From Planococcus citreus (GTDB lineage Bacteria; Bacillota; Bacilli; Bacillales_A; Planococcaceae), in NCBI RefSeq assembly GCF_003664125.1, contig NZ_RCCP01000001.1, positions 1,550,001-1,614,000 on the forward strand: 64,000 nucleotides of DNA, given 5' to 3'. The notes under the pieces are model-generated. The model saw only the letters and a program-made list of their open reading frames with translations. It was not told where the DNA came from and searched no databases. Every line of letters starts with the position of its first letter. The first letter of the stretch is position 1. Both the position numbers and the translations under genes were made by a program. This document shows positions 8,250 to 18,434 of this stretch, in pieces.

Positions 8250-9878
8250 TTAGTTTGATAGGTATACATCTGTCATTAAATCGTTGCTCATCGGATGCGG
8301 GTTGTAATCTTCCACATTATCGCTTTGCGCCAAAGGCGGCGTTGTATAGGCAAGCATCACCCACGGGGCGTCTTCCTGGAACAATTGCTGGGCTTCTTGG
8401 TACAGCTCTGTCCGCTTGTCCTGGTCGATTGTTTCACGCGCTTCCGTAATCAACGAGGTGAATTCGTCGCTCTTATAAAACGCGATGTTTTGTGCAGGCA
8501 CTTCGGCGTTCGTTTTGCTGAGGTTCGGATAGAGAAAGTTGTCCGGGTCCGCCATAACGCCTGTCCAGCCGTACATCGCCATGCTGTGCTTGCCGTTCTT
8601 TGTATCTTCCAAATAAGTCGCCCATTCAGACGACACGATTTCTGCTGTGATGCCGATTTCAGCCAAGTCCGATTGAATCGCTTCCGCAATTTTCATCGGT
8701 TCCGGCAAATAAGGGCGAGGGTTGCTCATCGTATACAGTTCCGTGGTAAAGCCGTCTTCAAGTCCTGCTTCCGCCAATAGTTTCTTCGCTTCTTCTACGT
8801 TGTAATCGTATTTCTCCAGCGACTCGTCATGGCTCCAGAGAGACGGCGGCAACGGGCTAGTCGCCGGGTCTGCCAGTCCGTTATAAAACGCATCGACAAT
8901 TTCTTCTTTGTCGATCGCCATATTGATGGCCTTGCGCACCAAGGGATCATCGAATGGCTCTTTTTCCATATTGAACGCCATATAGCCGATATTGAAACTT
9001 GGGCGTTTAATCAGTTCAATGCCTTCCGTGTCTTCGACAATCGTCGTATCGCTTGCATTCATGCCGTCCAAAATATCGATTTCCCCTGTCTGCAAGGCAT
9101 TCAAGCGTGCCGAGTTTTCGGGAATAACTTGATAGATGACTTGGTCGAGGTAAGGCTTCCCTTCCATCCAATAGTCTTCATTCTTTGATAGCGTGATCGT
9201 GTTATTGCGGTTCCATTCCTCAAACTTGAACGGCCCAGTGCCGACCGGGTTCTCGCCGATGCCAGCGCCGTACTGTTCGATCGCTGCAGGGCTTGCAATC
9301 CCGAACATGGAAATCGCCAAATAGCTAAGGAACGGTGCGGTTTTTCGCTTCAATACAATTTCAAGTTCGTGTTCGCCGGTCGCTGTTACCGATTCAATCA
9401 GGTGGTTTTCGTCTCCTTTAAACCCGCCGTAAAGAAACGGATAATAAGGAAAATCTCCTTCATGGTACGGGTTTTCCGGATCCATCCAGCGTTCGAAATT
9501 AAAGACGACGGCGTCTGCGTTAAAATCGGTGCCGTCATGGAACTTCACGCCTTCGCGCAGCTGGAATGTCCAAGTCAAGCCATCTTCGCTCGAGCTGTAT
9601 TCTGTTGCCAGTTTCGGCTGCAGCTCCAAATTGTGGTCATATTCCAATAGAGTTTCGTATATATTGTGCGTGACCCGGATCGATTCCCCGTCCGTTACAT
9701 TGATTGGGTCTAAACTGACCGAATCGGCGCCGCGCCCGTAAACCAAAGTGCCGCCGCTCTTATCGCCTTCGGTTGCAGTGCCGGCCTCGTCTTGTGCGTT
9801 ATCACTTGAACATCCAGCCAATAGTACAATTCCAAATGTGATGAAAAAATAAAATAGGTTACGAATTTTCTTTTCCAA
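8250..9878 (-). CDS. Peptide ABC transporter substrate-binding lipoprotein
   Basis: An extracellular lipoprotein of the SBP_bac_5 family that binds oligopeptides or related solutes (or nickel) for an ABC importer. With the TTG start after AAAGGAGG it has 542 residues, the usual length. Signal peptide and lipobox LLAGC are followed by GGTLVYGRGADSVSLDPINVTDGES and the family motif WTFQLREGVKFHDGTDFNADAVVFNFERW. No permease genes adjoin it; it is coupled instead to an M42 aminopeptidase. A CodY-like sequence lies about 106 bases upstream of the start. Confidence 0.9.
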   Translation of the reverse strand: MEKKIRNLFYFFITFGIVLLAGCSSDNAQDEAGTATEGDKSGGTLVYGRGADSVSLDPINVTDGESIRVTHNIYETLLEYDHNLELQPKLATEYSSSEDGLTWTFQLREGVKFHDGTDFNADAVVFNFERWMDPENPYHEGDFPYYPFLYGGFKGDENHLIESVTATGEHELEIVLKRKTAPFLSYLAISMFGIASPAAIEQYGAGIGENPVGTGPFKFEEWNRNNTITLSKNEDYWMEGKPYLDQVIYQVIPENSARLNALQTGEIDILDGMNASDTTIVEDTEGIELIKRPSFNIGYMAFNMEKEPFDDPLVRKAINMAIDKEEIVDAFYNGLADPATSPLPPSLWSHDESLEKYDYNVEEAKKLLAEAGLEDGFTTELYTMSNPRPYLPEPMKIAEAIQSDLAEIGITAEIVSSEWATYLEDTKNGKHSMAMYGWTGVMADPDNFLYPNLSKTNAEVPAQNIAFYKSDEFTSLITEARETIDQDKRTELYQEAQQLFQEDAPWVMLAYTTPPLAQSDNVEDYNPHPMSNDLMTDVYLSN

Positions 9879-10011
9879 CCGGCTTCCGCCTCCTTTTTTG
9901 CACTCTTTCTCTAGCACAGTGAAGTTTTAGAGAAAGGAAGATAGCTCCAAGTATAAAGTTTTTGGAATTAATTTTCAAATCTATTTTTTCAGAATTTTAT
10001 TCATGCACATT

Positions 10012-10039
10012 AAAAAACACCCACTTATGAAGTGAGTGT
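10012..10039 (-). terminator. Terminator of the LURP-one gene
   Basis: ACACCCACTT pairs with AAGTGAGTGT around ATG, with six T following on the minus strand. Confidence 0.75.
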
Positions 10040-10075
10040 CGCAAGCTATTGTCCACTTAATCAATACCATGATCA

Positions 10076-10564
10076 TCAGCTTGAAGCGGCTGCGGCCTGG
10101 TCTGCTTTTACGCAATCGATGGCCACGACGAGCGAAATGATCAGATGCTCCATCGTTTCATCGAGGATATCTACTTGGTAAGTGTCCCCCCAACTGAGCC
10201 ATTGCTTGCTCACCGAGCCGACGACTTGTCCATGCCGAAGGATGTCAAAAGTCATTTCCCACCAATTTCCTTGCACGTCGATGCCTTCTGCTTCAATGGC
10301 ATAGCGTGGCTTCAGAAAAGTAAACTCTTTCTTGATCATGACCGCTTCCTGGCCGTCCACTTCCACGAAGAAAGTCGGCAAGAAACTAAAGGTCTTTTTC
10401 GTGATTACGCCGATTTCCTGGTTTTCAGCATCCAAGATCGAAAAGGTCTTTGGGATTTTCAAAAAACTGCCTTCGACGAAATACCGATCCCGTTCTTGTT
10501 CGTCTTTCACCGTGAATTTCTCGCTCAAGCTGAATACTTTTTGTTTGATAAAGAGGTGCTTCAT
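10076..10564 (-). CDS. LURP-one-related (YxjI-like) protein
   Basis: A soluble 162-residue protein of the LURP-one/YxjI family, which has a Tubby-C-terminal-like beta-barrel fold. Seen: KHLFIKQKVFSLSEKFTVKDEQERDRYFVEGSFLKIPKTFSI, typical of the family N-terminus, then repeated beta-strand pairs such as YAIEAEGIDVQGNWWEMTFDI. AAGGAAG precedes the ATG. Family members are thought to bind membranes or lipids; the role here is unknown. A parS site lies just upstream. Confidence 0.8.
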   Translation of the reverse strand: MKHLFIKQKVFSLSEKFTVKDEQERDRYFVEGSFLKIPKTFSILDAENQEIGVITKKTFSFLPTFFVEVDGQEAVMIKKEFTFLKPRYAIEAEGIDVQGNWWEMTFDILRHGQVVGSVSKQWLSWGDTYQVDILDETMEHLIISLVVAIDCVKADQAAAASS

Positions 10565-10606
10565 AATAACTTCCTTTCTGGTTTCTGCTGTTATGCTCTT
10601 TCATTC

Positions 10607-10622
10607 GGTTCCACGTGAAACA
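10607..10622. other. parS site (ParB/Spo0J binding)
   Basis: GGTTCCACGTGAAACA differs from the bacterial parS consensus TGTTNCACGTGAAACA only in its first base and contains the whole CACGTG core. It is intergenic, between the LURP-one gene and the DUF4256 remnant. parS sites cluster near replication origins, which agrees with the walJ-rlmH block in this window. Confidence 0.8.
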
Positions 10623-10632
10623 TTTTCATCGC

Positions 10633-11198
10633 CTATACTTTCAAAATGCCCCTGAACCCTCTTGCGGCGTAATAGGAGTCCGCTCCGTTATGGTAAACAA
10701 AAACCTGCCCGTACCTGGAATCGCCAAAAATCGCCCCGCCGCGTTCCCGGATTTCCTGGGGGGTCTCGAGCCAGCTCGACGTCTTTAAATCGAACTCATC
10801 CAAAGTCTGAAGCAGCCTGTACTGCTCTTCTGTCAATAATTCAATGCCGATCTCAGCTGCCATGTCGACTGCCGAATTTTCGGGTTTGTTTTTTTCCGGG
10901 ATTCAAGCGCCGACCGGTCATAACAAAGACTTCTTCGTCCTTTCGGGCTTTCTTTTGAGCAATCGCAAAACAAGAACATCCCGGTCTCCGCTTCATAGCC
11001 GATGACATCCGGTTCGCCGCCGGTTTCCTCCATTTGATGCAAAATCGCCAATTTTACCGGATCTTCGTCTAGCTTCAGCCGAACATTGTCCCACCCCATC
11101 TTTTCGTGGCGCTGTTCGTTTTGTTCGAAGCGCTGTTTCAAGGCTTCGAGCAGAGTTCGCTGCTGTTCATCAGTTAGATACTCTTGAGGCTGTGCCAT
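10633..11198 (-). pseudogene. DUF4256 protein gene, broken by one missing base
   Basis: Two overlapping frames together make one complete DUF4256 protein of about 188 residues. The first starts at 11198 after GAGGAG and runs MAQPQEYLTDEQQRTLLEAL to CYDRSALESRKK. The second holds NKPENSAVDMAAEIGIELLTEEQ to YAARGFRGILKV. They join at a run of seven T (plus strand 10889-10895). Adding one base restores an uninterrupted protein, so a single deletion in a homopolymer broke the gene, or the sequence has an error there. Everything else looks intact. Function of DUF4256 is unknown. Confidence 0.75.
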
Positions 11199-11508
11199 TG
11201 CTCTTCTCCTCCCTTTCCTTTTCACCGCATAGATGACCTGTATATGGAGTTGGCTATTTAATCCTGATTTCCTTTATTTACGGCAAATCGCTTGGGAAAG
11301 ATTCATTTAATTTTCGCCGAGCTGCTGGCTGTCGCCTAATAAATTGTTTGTATTTTCTATGGTGTCATAACTTAAATTCCTTAAAATAAAAGAAATTTAC
11401 CAATAAAATATTAAAAATCAGCATATTGTGAACAATTTCACTTAATTCTTTGTTATGCTTATATAGTGAAAATTGTGGCAGAAAGAATAAAAATGGGCAG
11501 GAGTGATA
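11199..11508. other. AT-rich intergenic region before the NCS1 permease
   Basis: This region is AT-rich. Inverted AATTTCACT and AGTGAAAATT elements lie at 11434-11473 around a TTATATAG sequence that could be a -10 region. No convincing -35/-10 pair and no known riboswitch could be identified by eye. Confidence 0.4.
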
Positions 11509-11529
11509 ATGAGGATATATAGGAGATGA
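11509..11529 (+). CDS. Putative leader peptide (6 residues) overlapping the permease start
   Basis: ATG AGG ATA TAT AGG AGA TGA encodes MRIYRR. GGCAGGAG stands five bases upstream, a better-spaced ribosome site than the permease has. Its stop TGA overlaps the permease ATG as ATGA, and its own AGGAG is the only ribosome-site-like sequence for the permease. Two of the six codons are AGG and one is AGA. This could couple permease translation to the leader. Confidence 0.35.
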   Translation: MRIYRR

Positions 11530-12974
11530 TCGATATCACGAAAGAAATGATTACTACTGTAGACGAAGCCATGGACTTAAATGTTAAAAAACAGGCAGAA
11601 GGGCAAGATGATTATTCCTTGGATCGTGTGCCGCGCGAAGAACGGAAGATGGGTTGGCTCAGCATCACCAACATCACGTTCGGAATTGCGACTGCTATAT
11701 TCTACTTCCAGACCGGCAGTGTTATGGCCCTTCAATTCGGGGCGGTGAACGCCATTATTTCCGCTGTTTACGCGATTATTGTTGCAGGAATTCTCGGGAC
11801 GGTTATTGCCTATCTGTCGGCAAAATCAGGGATGAATGTCAATCTATTATCCAGAAGTGGCGGATTTGGTTATATCGGAGCCTCTTTGACCTCCTTAATC
11901 TACGCATCAAACTTTATCATGTACTGCGCATTCGAAGGCCTGATTCTGGTCGCCGCAGTTCATACGTTCTTCCCCTCTATCCCCGAATGGGCGCTCATCA
12001 TCTTTTTTGGGCTTCTGGTCATTCCACTCAATTGGTTTGGCATCAAACAATTGGACAAACTACAAAAATGGTCTTTGCCGATTTTCCTGGTGTTCCTCCT
12101 GGTCACCATTATCGTCACCTTCAATACGCCGTCGGGCTATGACGGCGCCTTCTGGACTTATTTGCCAGAAGGCGTGCAAGTGGGCGGTGCGGCATTGTTG
12201 CTGTGCATCGGCATGCAGCACGGCATCATGGGATTGACGGCCTTACTTGCCTCGGATTATGCTCGCTTCCTGAAACCGAAAGACGTCAAGCTCGGATCGG
12301 TCATGATTGGCTTCATCCCGCAAATTTTCTGCTTTGGCGTCATGGGCGGCCTTGGCATCTGGTTTGGCGTGCGCCTCGGTGAATCCAATCCGGGCGTCTA
12401 TATCGTGCTATTGCTTGGCTTCGGCGGGGTCATGTTTACTTTGCTTACGCAGCTGCGCATCAATATCACGAATATTTACAGTGGTTCCTTATCGCTATCG
12501 AACTTTTTCGAGAACATTTTTAACTTTACGCCTGGCAGACGGTTTTGGATCGTCGTCACTGCCTTGTCCGCCATTGCCTTGATGCTCGGCGGCATTGTTG
12601 ATCATCTTGGTACTGCGATGACCTTCCAGGGCGTCTTTTTGCTCGCCTGGGCAGCAGTCATCGTCGCGGATGCCATGATTGTCAAGAAATGGTTGAAGAT
12701 CGGACCCTTGTTCTATGAAGCCCGCCAGGAATATCTGTATAAATGGAATCCTGTAGGGGTCGTAGCGCTGGTCATCTCGAGCGGCCTCGGCACGTTTGCG
12801 GCACTCGGCTATATAGGGCCGTTCCTGCAAAATACTGCCGCTTTCTTCGCCGCTGTGCTCGCCGCACTTCTAACAGTGATGCTGGCGGCCCTGACAAAAG
12901 GCAAATACTACATGAAAACGGAACCGGTTGATGTGGACATCGAAGACCATATCGCGACCCGCTCCGGCAAATAA
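11526..12974 (+). CDS. NCS1 family purine/cytosine-type permease
   Basis: A cytoplasmic-membrane secondary transporter with about 12 hydrophobic segments in 482 residues, of the nucleobase:cation symporter-1 family. Seen: the family N-terminus DYSLDRVPREERKMGWLSITNITFGIATA, and loops LSRSGGFGYIGASLTSLIYAS and LGGIVDHLGTAMTFQGVFLLAWAAVIVADAMIVKKW. Substrate may be cytosine, purines, hydantoins or a related compound; no catabolic genes adjoin it. The ATG directly abuts AGGAG and overlaps a leader ORF, so a downstream ATG (11547) is an alternative start. Confidence 0.8.
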   Translation: MIDITKEMITTVDEAMDLNVKKQAEGQDDYSLDRVPREERKMGWLSITNITFGIATAIFYFQTGSVMALQFGAVNAIISAVYAIIVAGILGTVIAYLSAKSGMNVNLLSRSGGFGYIGASLTSLIYASNFIMYCAFEGLILVAAVHTFFPSIPEWALIIFFGLLVIPLNWFGIKQLDKLQKWSLPIFLVFLLVTIIVTFNTPSGYDGAFWTYLPEGVQVGGAALLLCIGMQHGIMGLTALLASDYARFLKPKDVKLGSVMIGFIPQIFCFGVMGGLGIWFGVRLGESNPGVYIVLLLGFGGVMFTLLTQLRINITNIYSGSLSLSNFFENIFNFTPGRRFWIVVTALSAIALMLGGIVDHLGTAMTFQGVFLLAWAAVIVADAMIVKKWLKIGPLFYEARQEYLYKWNPVGVVALVISSGLGTFAALGYIGPFLQNTAAFFAAVLAALLTVMLAALTKGKYYMKTEPVDVDIEDHIATRSGK

Positions 12975-13056
12975 ATAGCCATGATTTTATAGCAAGAACA
13001 CACACCCATTATCTCCTCAACTTACCAATAGACACTATCTTTCTCCTTTTCACATC

Positions 13057-13096
13057 AAAAACGCCCGCTGCATCACTTGATGCAGCGGGCGTTTTT
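13057..13096. terminator. Strong bidirectional terminator
   Basis: AAAAACGCCCGCTGCATCA pairs perfectly with TGATGCAGCGGGCGTTTTT around CT. It separates the permease gene from the convergent GNAT remnant. Confidence 0.9.
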
Positions 13097-13531
13097 CAAT
13101 AAACCAGTTTATAGACGATTTCCCCGTCAATGATGCGGCCGTCTGCCACAAAACCAAGCTTTTCTTATAGTTTCTTGGCAGCTTCATTGGCCGGCTCGAA
13201 ACTCAGGTACATTACACGATGTTCCCGGTCTTGTTGGAGCTGCTCGATGAGCCGTTCCATCGCCGCCTTTCCATAGCCTTTTGACTGGTGATTGGCATCG
13301 ATCATCAAGCGGTAAATCCAATACTCTTGGTCATCCTGATCCAGGCACTACATCGTAAACCCGACGAGTTCGTCGCTGCAGTAGATAGCTAAACAGGCGC
13401 ATTCCGGGTACGCTTTCGCCTGTGCCAAGGAAAAAAACGTTCGATGCTACAAAGGACTTCTGGTGTTCCGCCACTTCCAAACCGATGACATCGAAAAAAT
13501 TATGGCGGTTAACTTCTTTGAGATGGATCAT
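13096..13531 (-). pseudogene. Decayed GNAT acetyltransferase (BltD/PaiA-like)
   Basis: Read through its lesions this gives a GNAT protein of about 144 residues starting MIHLKEVNRHNFFDVIGLEV after GAGGG, with the acetyl-CoA region SKGYGKAAMERLI and the C-terminal AAKKLYEKLGF. It resembles the polyamine acetyltransferases BltD and PaiA. Three lesions are seen: one extra base in an A run (13431-13437), TAG at 13350-13348 and TAA at 13167-13165 (where YEKLGF is expected). Independent lesions argue for true gene decay, not a read error. Confidence 0.75.
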
Positions 13532-13563
13532 CCACATCCCTCGCTTACTGAAGGTTTCAGCTC

Positions 13564-14244
13564 TTATTTGCTTCTTATGATCACTATTTCCACTACCGGG
13601 CCATCTTCCGTTTCAGCAGAATACGTGATTTTGTAGTTCTCGACATAATGGATATTGAGATAGTACTGGGTTTCCGACTGATCGTATCCTACTTCTCCCT
13701 TTGCCCCCAGAATTTCATCGATTTCTTTGAAGGTCATGCCGATGCGGGTATCGAAGACCGAGACCTCAGGATTGCCGACAAAAAACCCTTTGGCGATATT
13801 GTCATCATCCAGGAAATAACCGTCTTCCTTGTTGAAAACCACAAGCCGGCTCCCGAGGAAGTAGTTATCGTAAGTCGGTTGGCCGTAATGCTCAATTAAA
13901 TCGGCCAGAGGCGTTCCAAGCGGAAGCGGCATGGTGATGCCCTTCTGGTCTGCAGGCACCGCTTCCCCTTCTTCATCGGTTGTACCAGCATCAGCTTCCG
14001 CATTTTCTTCTGGGGCTTGCGTTTCCTCTTCATCTGTCTCTGCAGCTTCTCCTGCTGCTTCTTCTTCCGATTCTTCCGTTACGCCGGAGCCGTCCGAAGC
14101 AGTCGTTGTTTGAACTTCAGTTGGCTCACTTTCTGCCGGCTGGTCTGCGATCGTGTCTCCAGTTCCACACCCCGCTATGAACAAAGCTGAGCTTATAACT
14201 CCTACACTCAAACTCTTTTGATAAAAACTTTTTCTTTTCGGCAA
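13564..14244 (-). CDS. Lipoprotein with acidic linker, unknown
   Basis: A 226-residue lipoprotein beginning at TTG, with AAGGAGAGG upstream and lipobox IAGC (Cys26). Residues 30-100 are a low-complexity linker of E, A, T, D and G. The C-terminal domain (PLPLGTPLADLIEHYGQPTYDNYFLGSRLVVF...) resembles DUF4309-type or SmpA-like domains where a threonine/glycine turn leads into a beta-sheet. It would be a surface-anchored domain held away from the membrane by a flexible acidic stalk. No specific role assigned. Confidence 0.6.
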   Translation of the reverse strand: MPKRKSFYQKSLSVGVISSALFIAGCGTGDTIADQPAESEPTEVQTTTASDGSGVTEESEEEAAGEAAETDEEETQAPEENAEADAGTTDEEGEAVPADQKGITMPLPLGTPLADLIEHYGQPTYDNYFLGSRLVVFNKEDGYFLDDDNIAKGFFVGNPEVSVFDTRIGMTFKEIDEILGAKGEVGYDQSETQYYLNIHYVENYKITYSAETEDGPVVEIVIIRSK

Positions 14245-14408
14245 TCTAATCCTCTCCTTACCGTTTTGAACTGAATCCAGTGGCTGCGACGCATCTGGTG
14301 TCGGTAAAACGTGCTCTTGGATGATTGCTCTTATTTCCAGTTTATCATTAAATTAATCAAGAAATTACATTTTTCTGAAATCTCTCGCTGTCCGGTGAAT
14401 GAAACCAC

Positions 14409-14440
14409 AAAAAAACCGGCCAGCAAAATGCTGGCCAGTC
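14409..14440 (-). terminator. Terminator of katG
   Basis: GGCCAGCA pairs with TGCTGGCC around AAA, with a run of T on the minus strand, ten bases after the katG stop codon. Confidence 0.85.
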
Positions 14441-14450
14441 AGTGTTTGAT

Positions 14451-16742
<2,292 letters not shown>

Positions 16743-16779
16743 CTATCCAACACGCATGTTGTTGGGTATTGCCAATTGC

Positions 16780-16811
16780 ATATAATAATTCTTACATTAG
16801 AATTATACTAA
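16780..16811 (-). promoter_or_regulatory. Two PerR-type boxes before katG
   Basis: TAAGAATTATTATAT (minus strand 16794-16780) and TTAGAATTATACTAA (16797-16811) each match the PerR consensus TTATAATNATTATAA at 11 of 14 fixed positions. A TATAAT that could be the -10 element (minus strand 16807-16802) lies inside the second box. Confidence 0.55.
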
Positions 16812-16929
16812 ACTAGAGAACAGCTGAACAGCAATATGGATAAAAATGAGGGCAAATCTTTTTCTGCTTCGTTTAAAACAGCAAGAGTTGCCCGAATTTC
16901 TTCCTATAATATGTTTTCATTTTTCAACT

Positions 16930-17571
16930 TCAGAAAAACTCACTGAAGAATGAAGCGAACAGCACAAAGACGATCAGCAAGACAATGAATGTGATGATGA
17001 TCCCCGGCAGCACAACGATGAAGAACCCTTTCCAGGACGACACCCGGTGCGCTTTGCCTACCGCCTTGCAGACGATGATGAATGTCCAGATGGAGACCAC
17101 TGCCATCACGATGGACATGATGACGACGATTGGGTTTCCTTTCACATCTGTCCGGTCAGCCAGGAAGGTTTCGGGTGATGCCAGCACCCAGATGATGAGA
17201 AGCGGCAACAGCCAAATTTGCGGGATTTGGGCCGGGACCAGCGCCTTGAACATTTCCTGATACGTCGCCGTTCCTTTAAACAATCGGCCGACAAGCACCA
17301 GGATCGCGGCTCCAAGAAAATAGCCGAACGCGCTGCCGATCGGCCCGGTCACCAAGGCCTGCAGAATGGCCGCCCACGCCGGCATATCCGAGCTGCGTTC
17401 GTTCATCATCCCGATCAAGCCGGAAGCAAAACCCGTGAGGACGATGAGCAGTATGATGAACTTGAAGGATTTCCGTTCAATGACAAAACGGACGGTTTCA
17501 CGCGTGCGCAGCCAAATATCGGTGAACGGGTTCAACCCGCGTTCATTTCTTATCCGTTCTTCCCTTACCAT
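16930..17571 (-). CDS. Yip1 family membrane protein
   Basis: A polytopic membrane protein with about five helices in 213 residues from the start MVREERIRNERGLNPFTDIW, preceded by GAGGGAG. The N-terminal cytosolic segment NPFTDIWLRTRETVRFVIERK and the helix/loop layout match the bacterial Yip1 (PF04893) domain. Function in bacteria is unclear. Monocistronic and divergent from the YdeI-like gene. Confidence 0.75.
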   Translation of the reverse strand: MVREERIRNERGLNPFTDIWLRTRETVRFVIERKSFKFIILLIVLTGFASGLIGMMNERSSDMPAWAAILQALVTGPIGSAFGYFLGAAILVLVGRLFKGTATYQEMFKALVPAQIPQIWLLPLLIIWVLASPETFLADRTDVKGNPIVVIMSIVMAVVSIWTFIIVCKAVGKAHRVSSWKGFFIVVLPGIIITFIVLLIVFVLFASFFSEFF

Positions 17572-17725
17572 GATTTCTCCCTCCTCTCTTATCAAAGATC
17601 GCAGTGGCACAAAAGACTATCCCCTATGTTTCTTCATAACTCTCGAATACCTTTTTTTGACGAAGGGCGTGAAATCGCAGTGGAAATGATAAGCGAACAG
17701 CCAATTGAGAAAGGAGTCATGCCGA

Positions 17726-18298
17726 ATGGAAATTGACAATATGCTTGGCGCGCGTTCCAGGCAGGAATTGAGGGAGTGGCTGGAGAAAAATTCGGCTTCG
17801 GCGAAGTTTTGCTGGGTACTGATCGGGACCAAGGAACGGCCAGAAGGGATCCCTTATTTGGATGCCGTGGAAGAAGCCTTATGCTTTGGCTGGATTGACG
17901 GCATCACGAAAAAGACAGCCGATAATCGATTGGCCCAGCGGCTTTCACCGCGCCGGAAAAACAGCAATTGGACCGAATTGAACAAAGAGCGCGTCAGAAG
18001 GCTGGAGAAATTGGGCTGGATGACTGGCCAAGGGCGCCGCGTCCTTCCTGATATGCGGCCCGAGTCTTTTGCGATCGACGAAGAAATCGAATCTGCTTTG
18101 AAACGAGATCCGCAAGTCTATGAAAACTTCTTGAACTTCCCTGAACTGTACCGCCGGATCCGGATCGATAATATACAGGGCTATAAAAGCTATGACCGCG
18201 AAATATTCGATAAACGGCTGGAGAAATTCATTGTGAATACACGCGCCAATAAAATGTACGGACAGTGGCACGACAACGGGCGCTTATTGGATGACTGA
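17726..18298 (+). CDS. YdeI/OmdA family protein
   Basis: A soluble 190-residue protein of the YdeI/OmdA family. Seen: EEALCFGWIDGITKKTADNRLAQRLSPRRKNSNWTELNKERVRRLEKLGWMT, the family signature, then a C-terminal OmdA-type helix-turn-helix-like segment (FLNFPELYRRIRIDNIQGYKSYD). Distant relatives were described as bacteriocin-protection proteins, but its biochemical activity is unknown. Start set by AAAGGAG nine bases upstream. Confidence 0.8.
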   Translation: MEIDNMLGARSRQELREWLEKNSASAKFCWVLIGTKERPEGIPYLDAVEEALCFGWIDGITKKTADNRLAQRLSPRRKNSNWTELNKERVRRLEKLGWMTGQGRRVLPDMRPESFAIDEEIESALKRDPQVYENFLNFPELYRRIRIDNIQGYKSYDREIFDKRLEKFIVNTRANKMYGQWHDNGRLLDD

Positions 18299-18386
18299 AA
18301 ACTTCTCGCAAGTTTCCACCTTTGTTAAGTAGATATTTCTACTTTTGTTAGATAGAACTTTGCTAGGAACGCTGGCATCTCCATCG

Positions 18387-18432
18387 AAAAAAGGCATCTT
18401 TCCCGCATTTGTGCTGGGAAAGATGCCTTTTC
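18387..18432. terminator. Terminator of the oligopeptide-type ABC operon
   Basis: AAAAAAGGCATCTTTCCC pairs with GGGAAAGATGCCTTTT; the minus strand ends in a T run just after the last gene of the operon. Confidence 0.9.
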
Positions 18433-18434
18433 TT

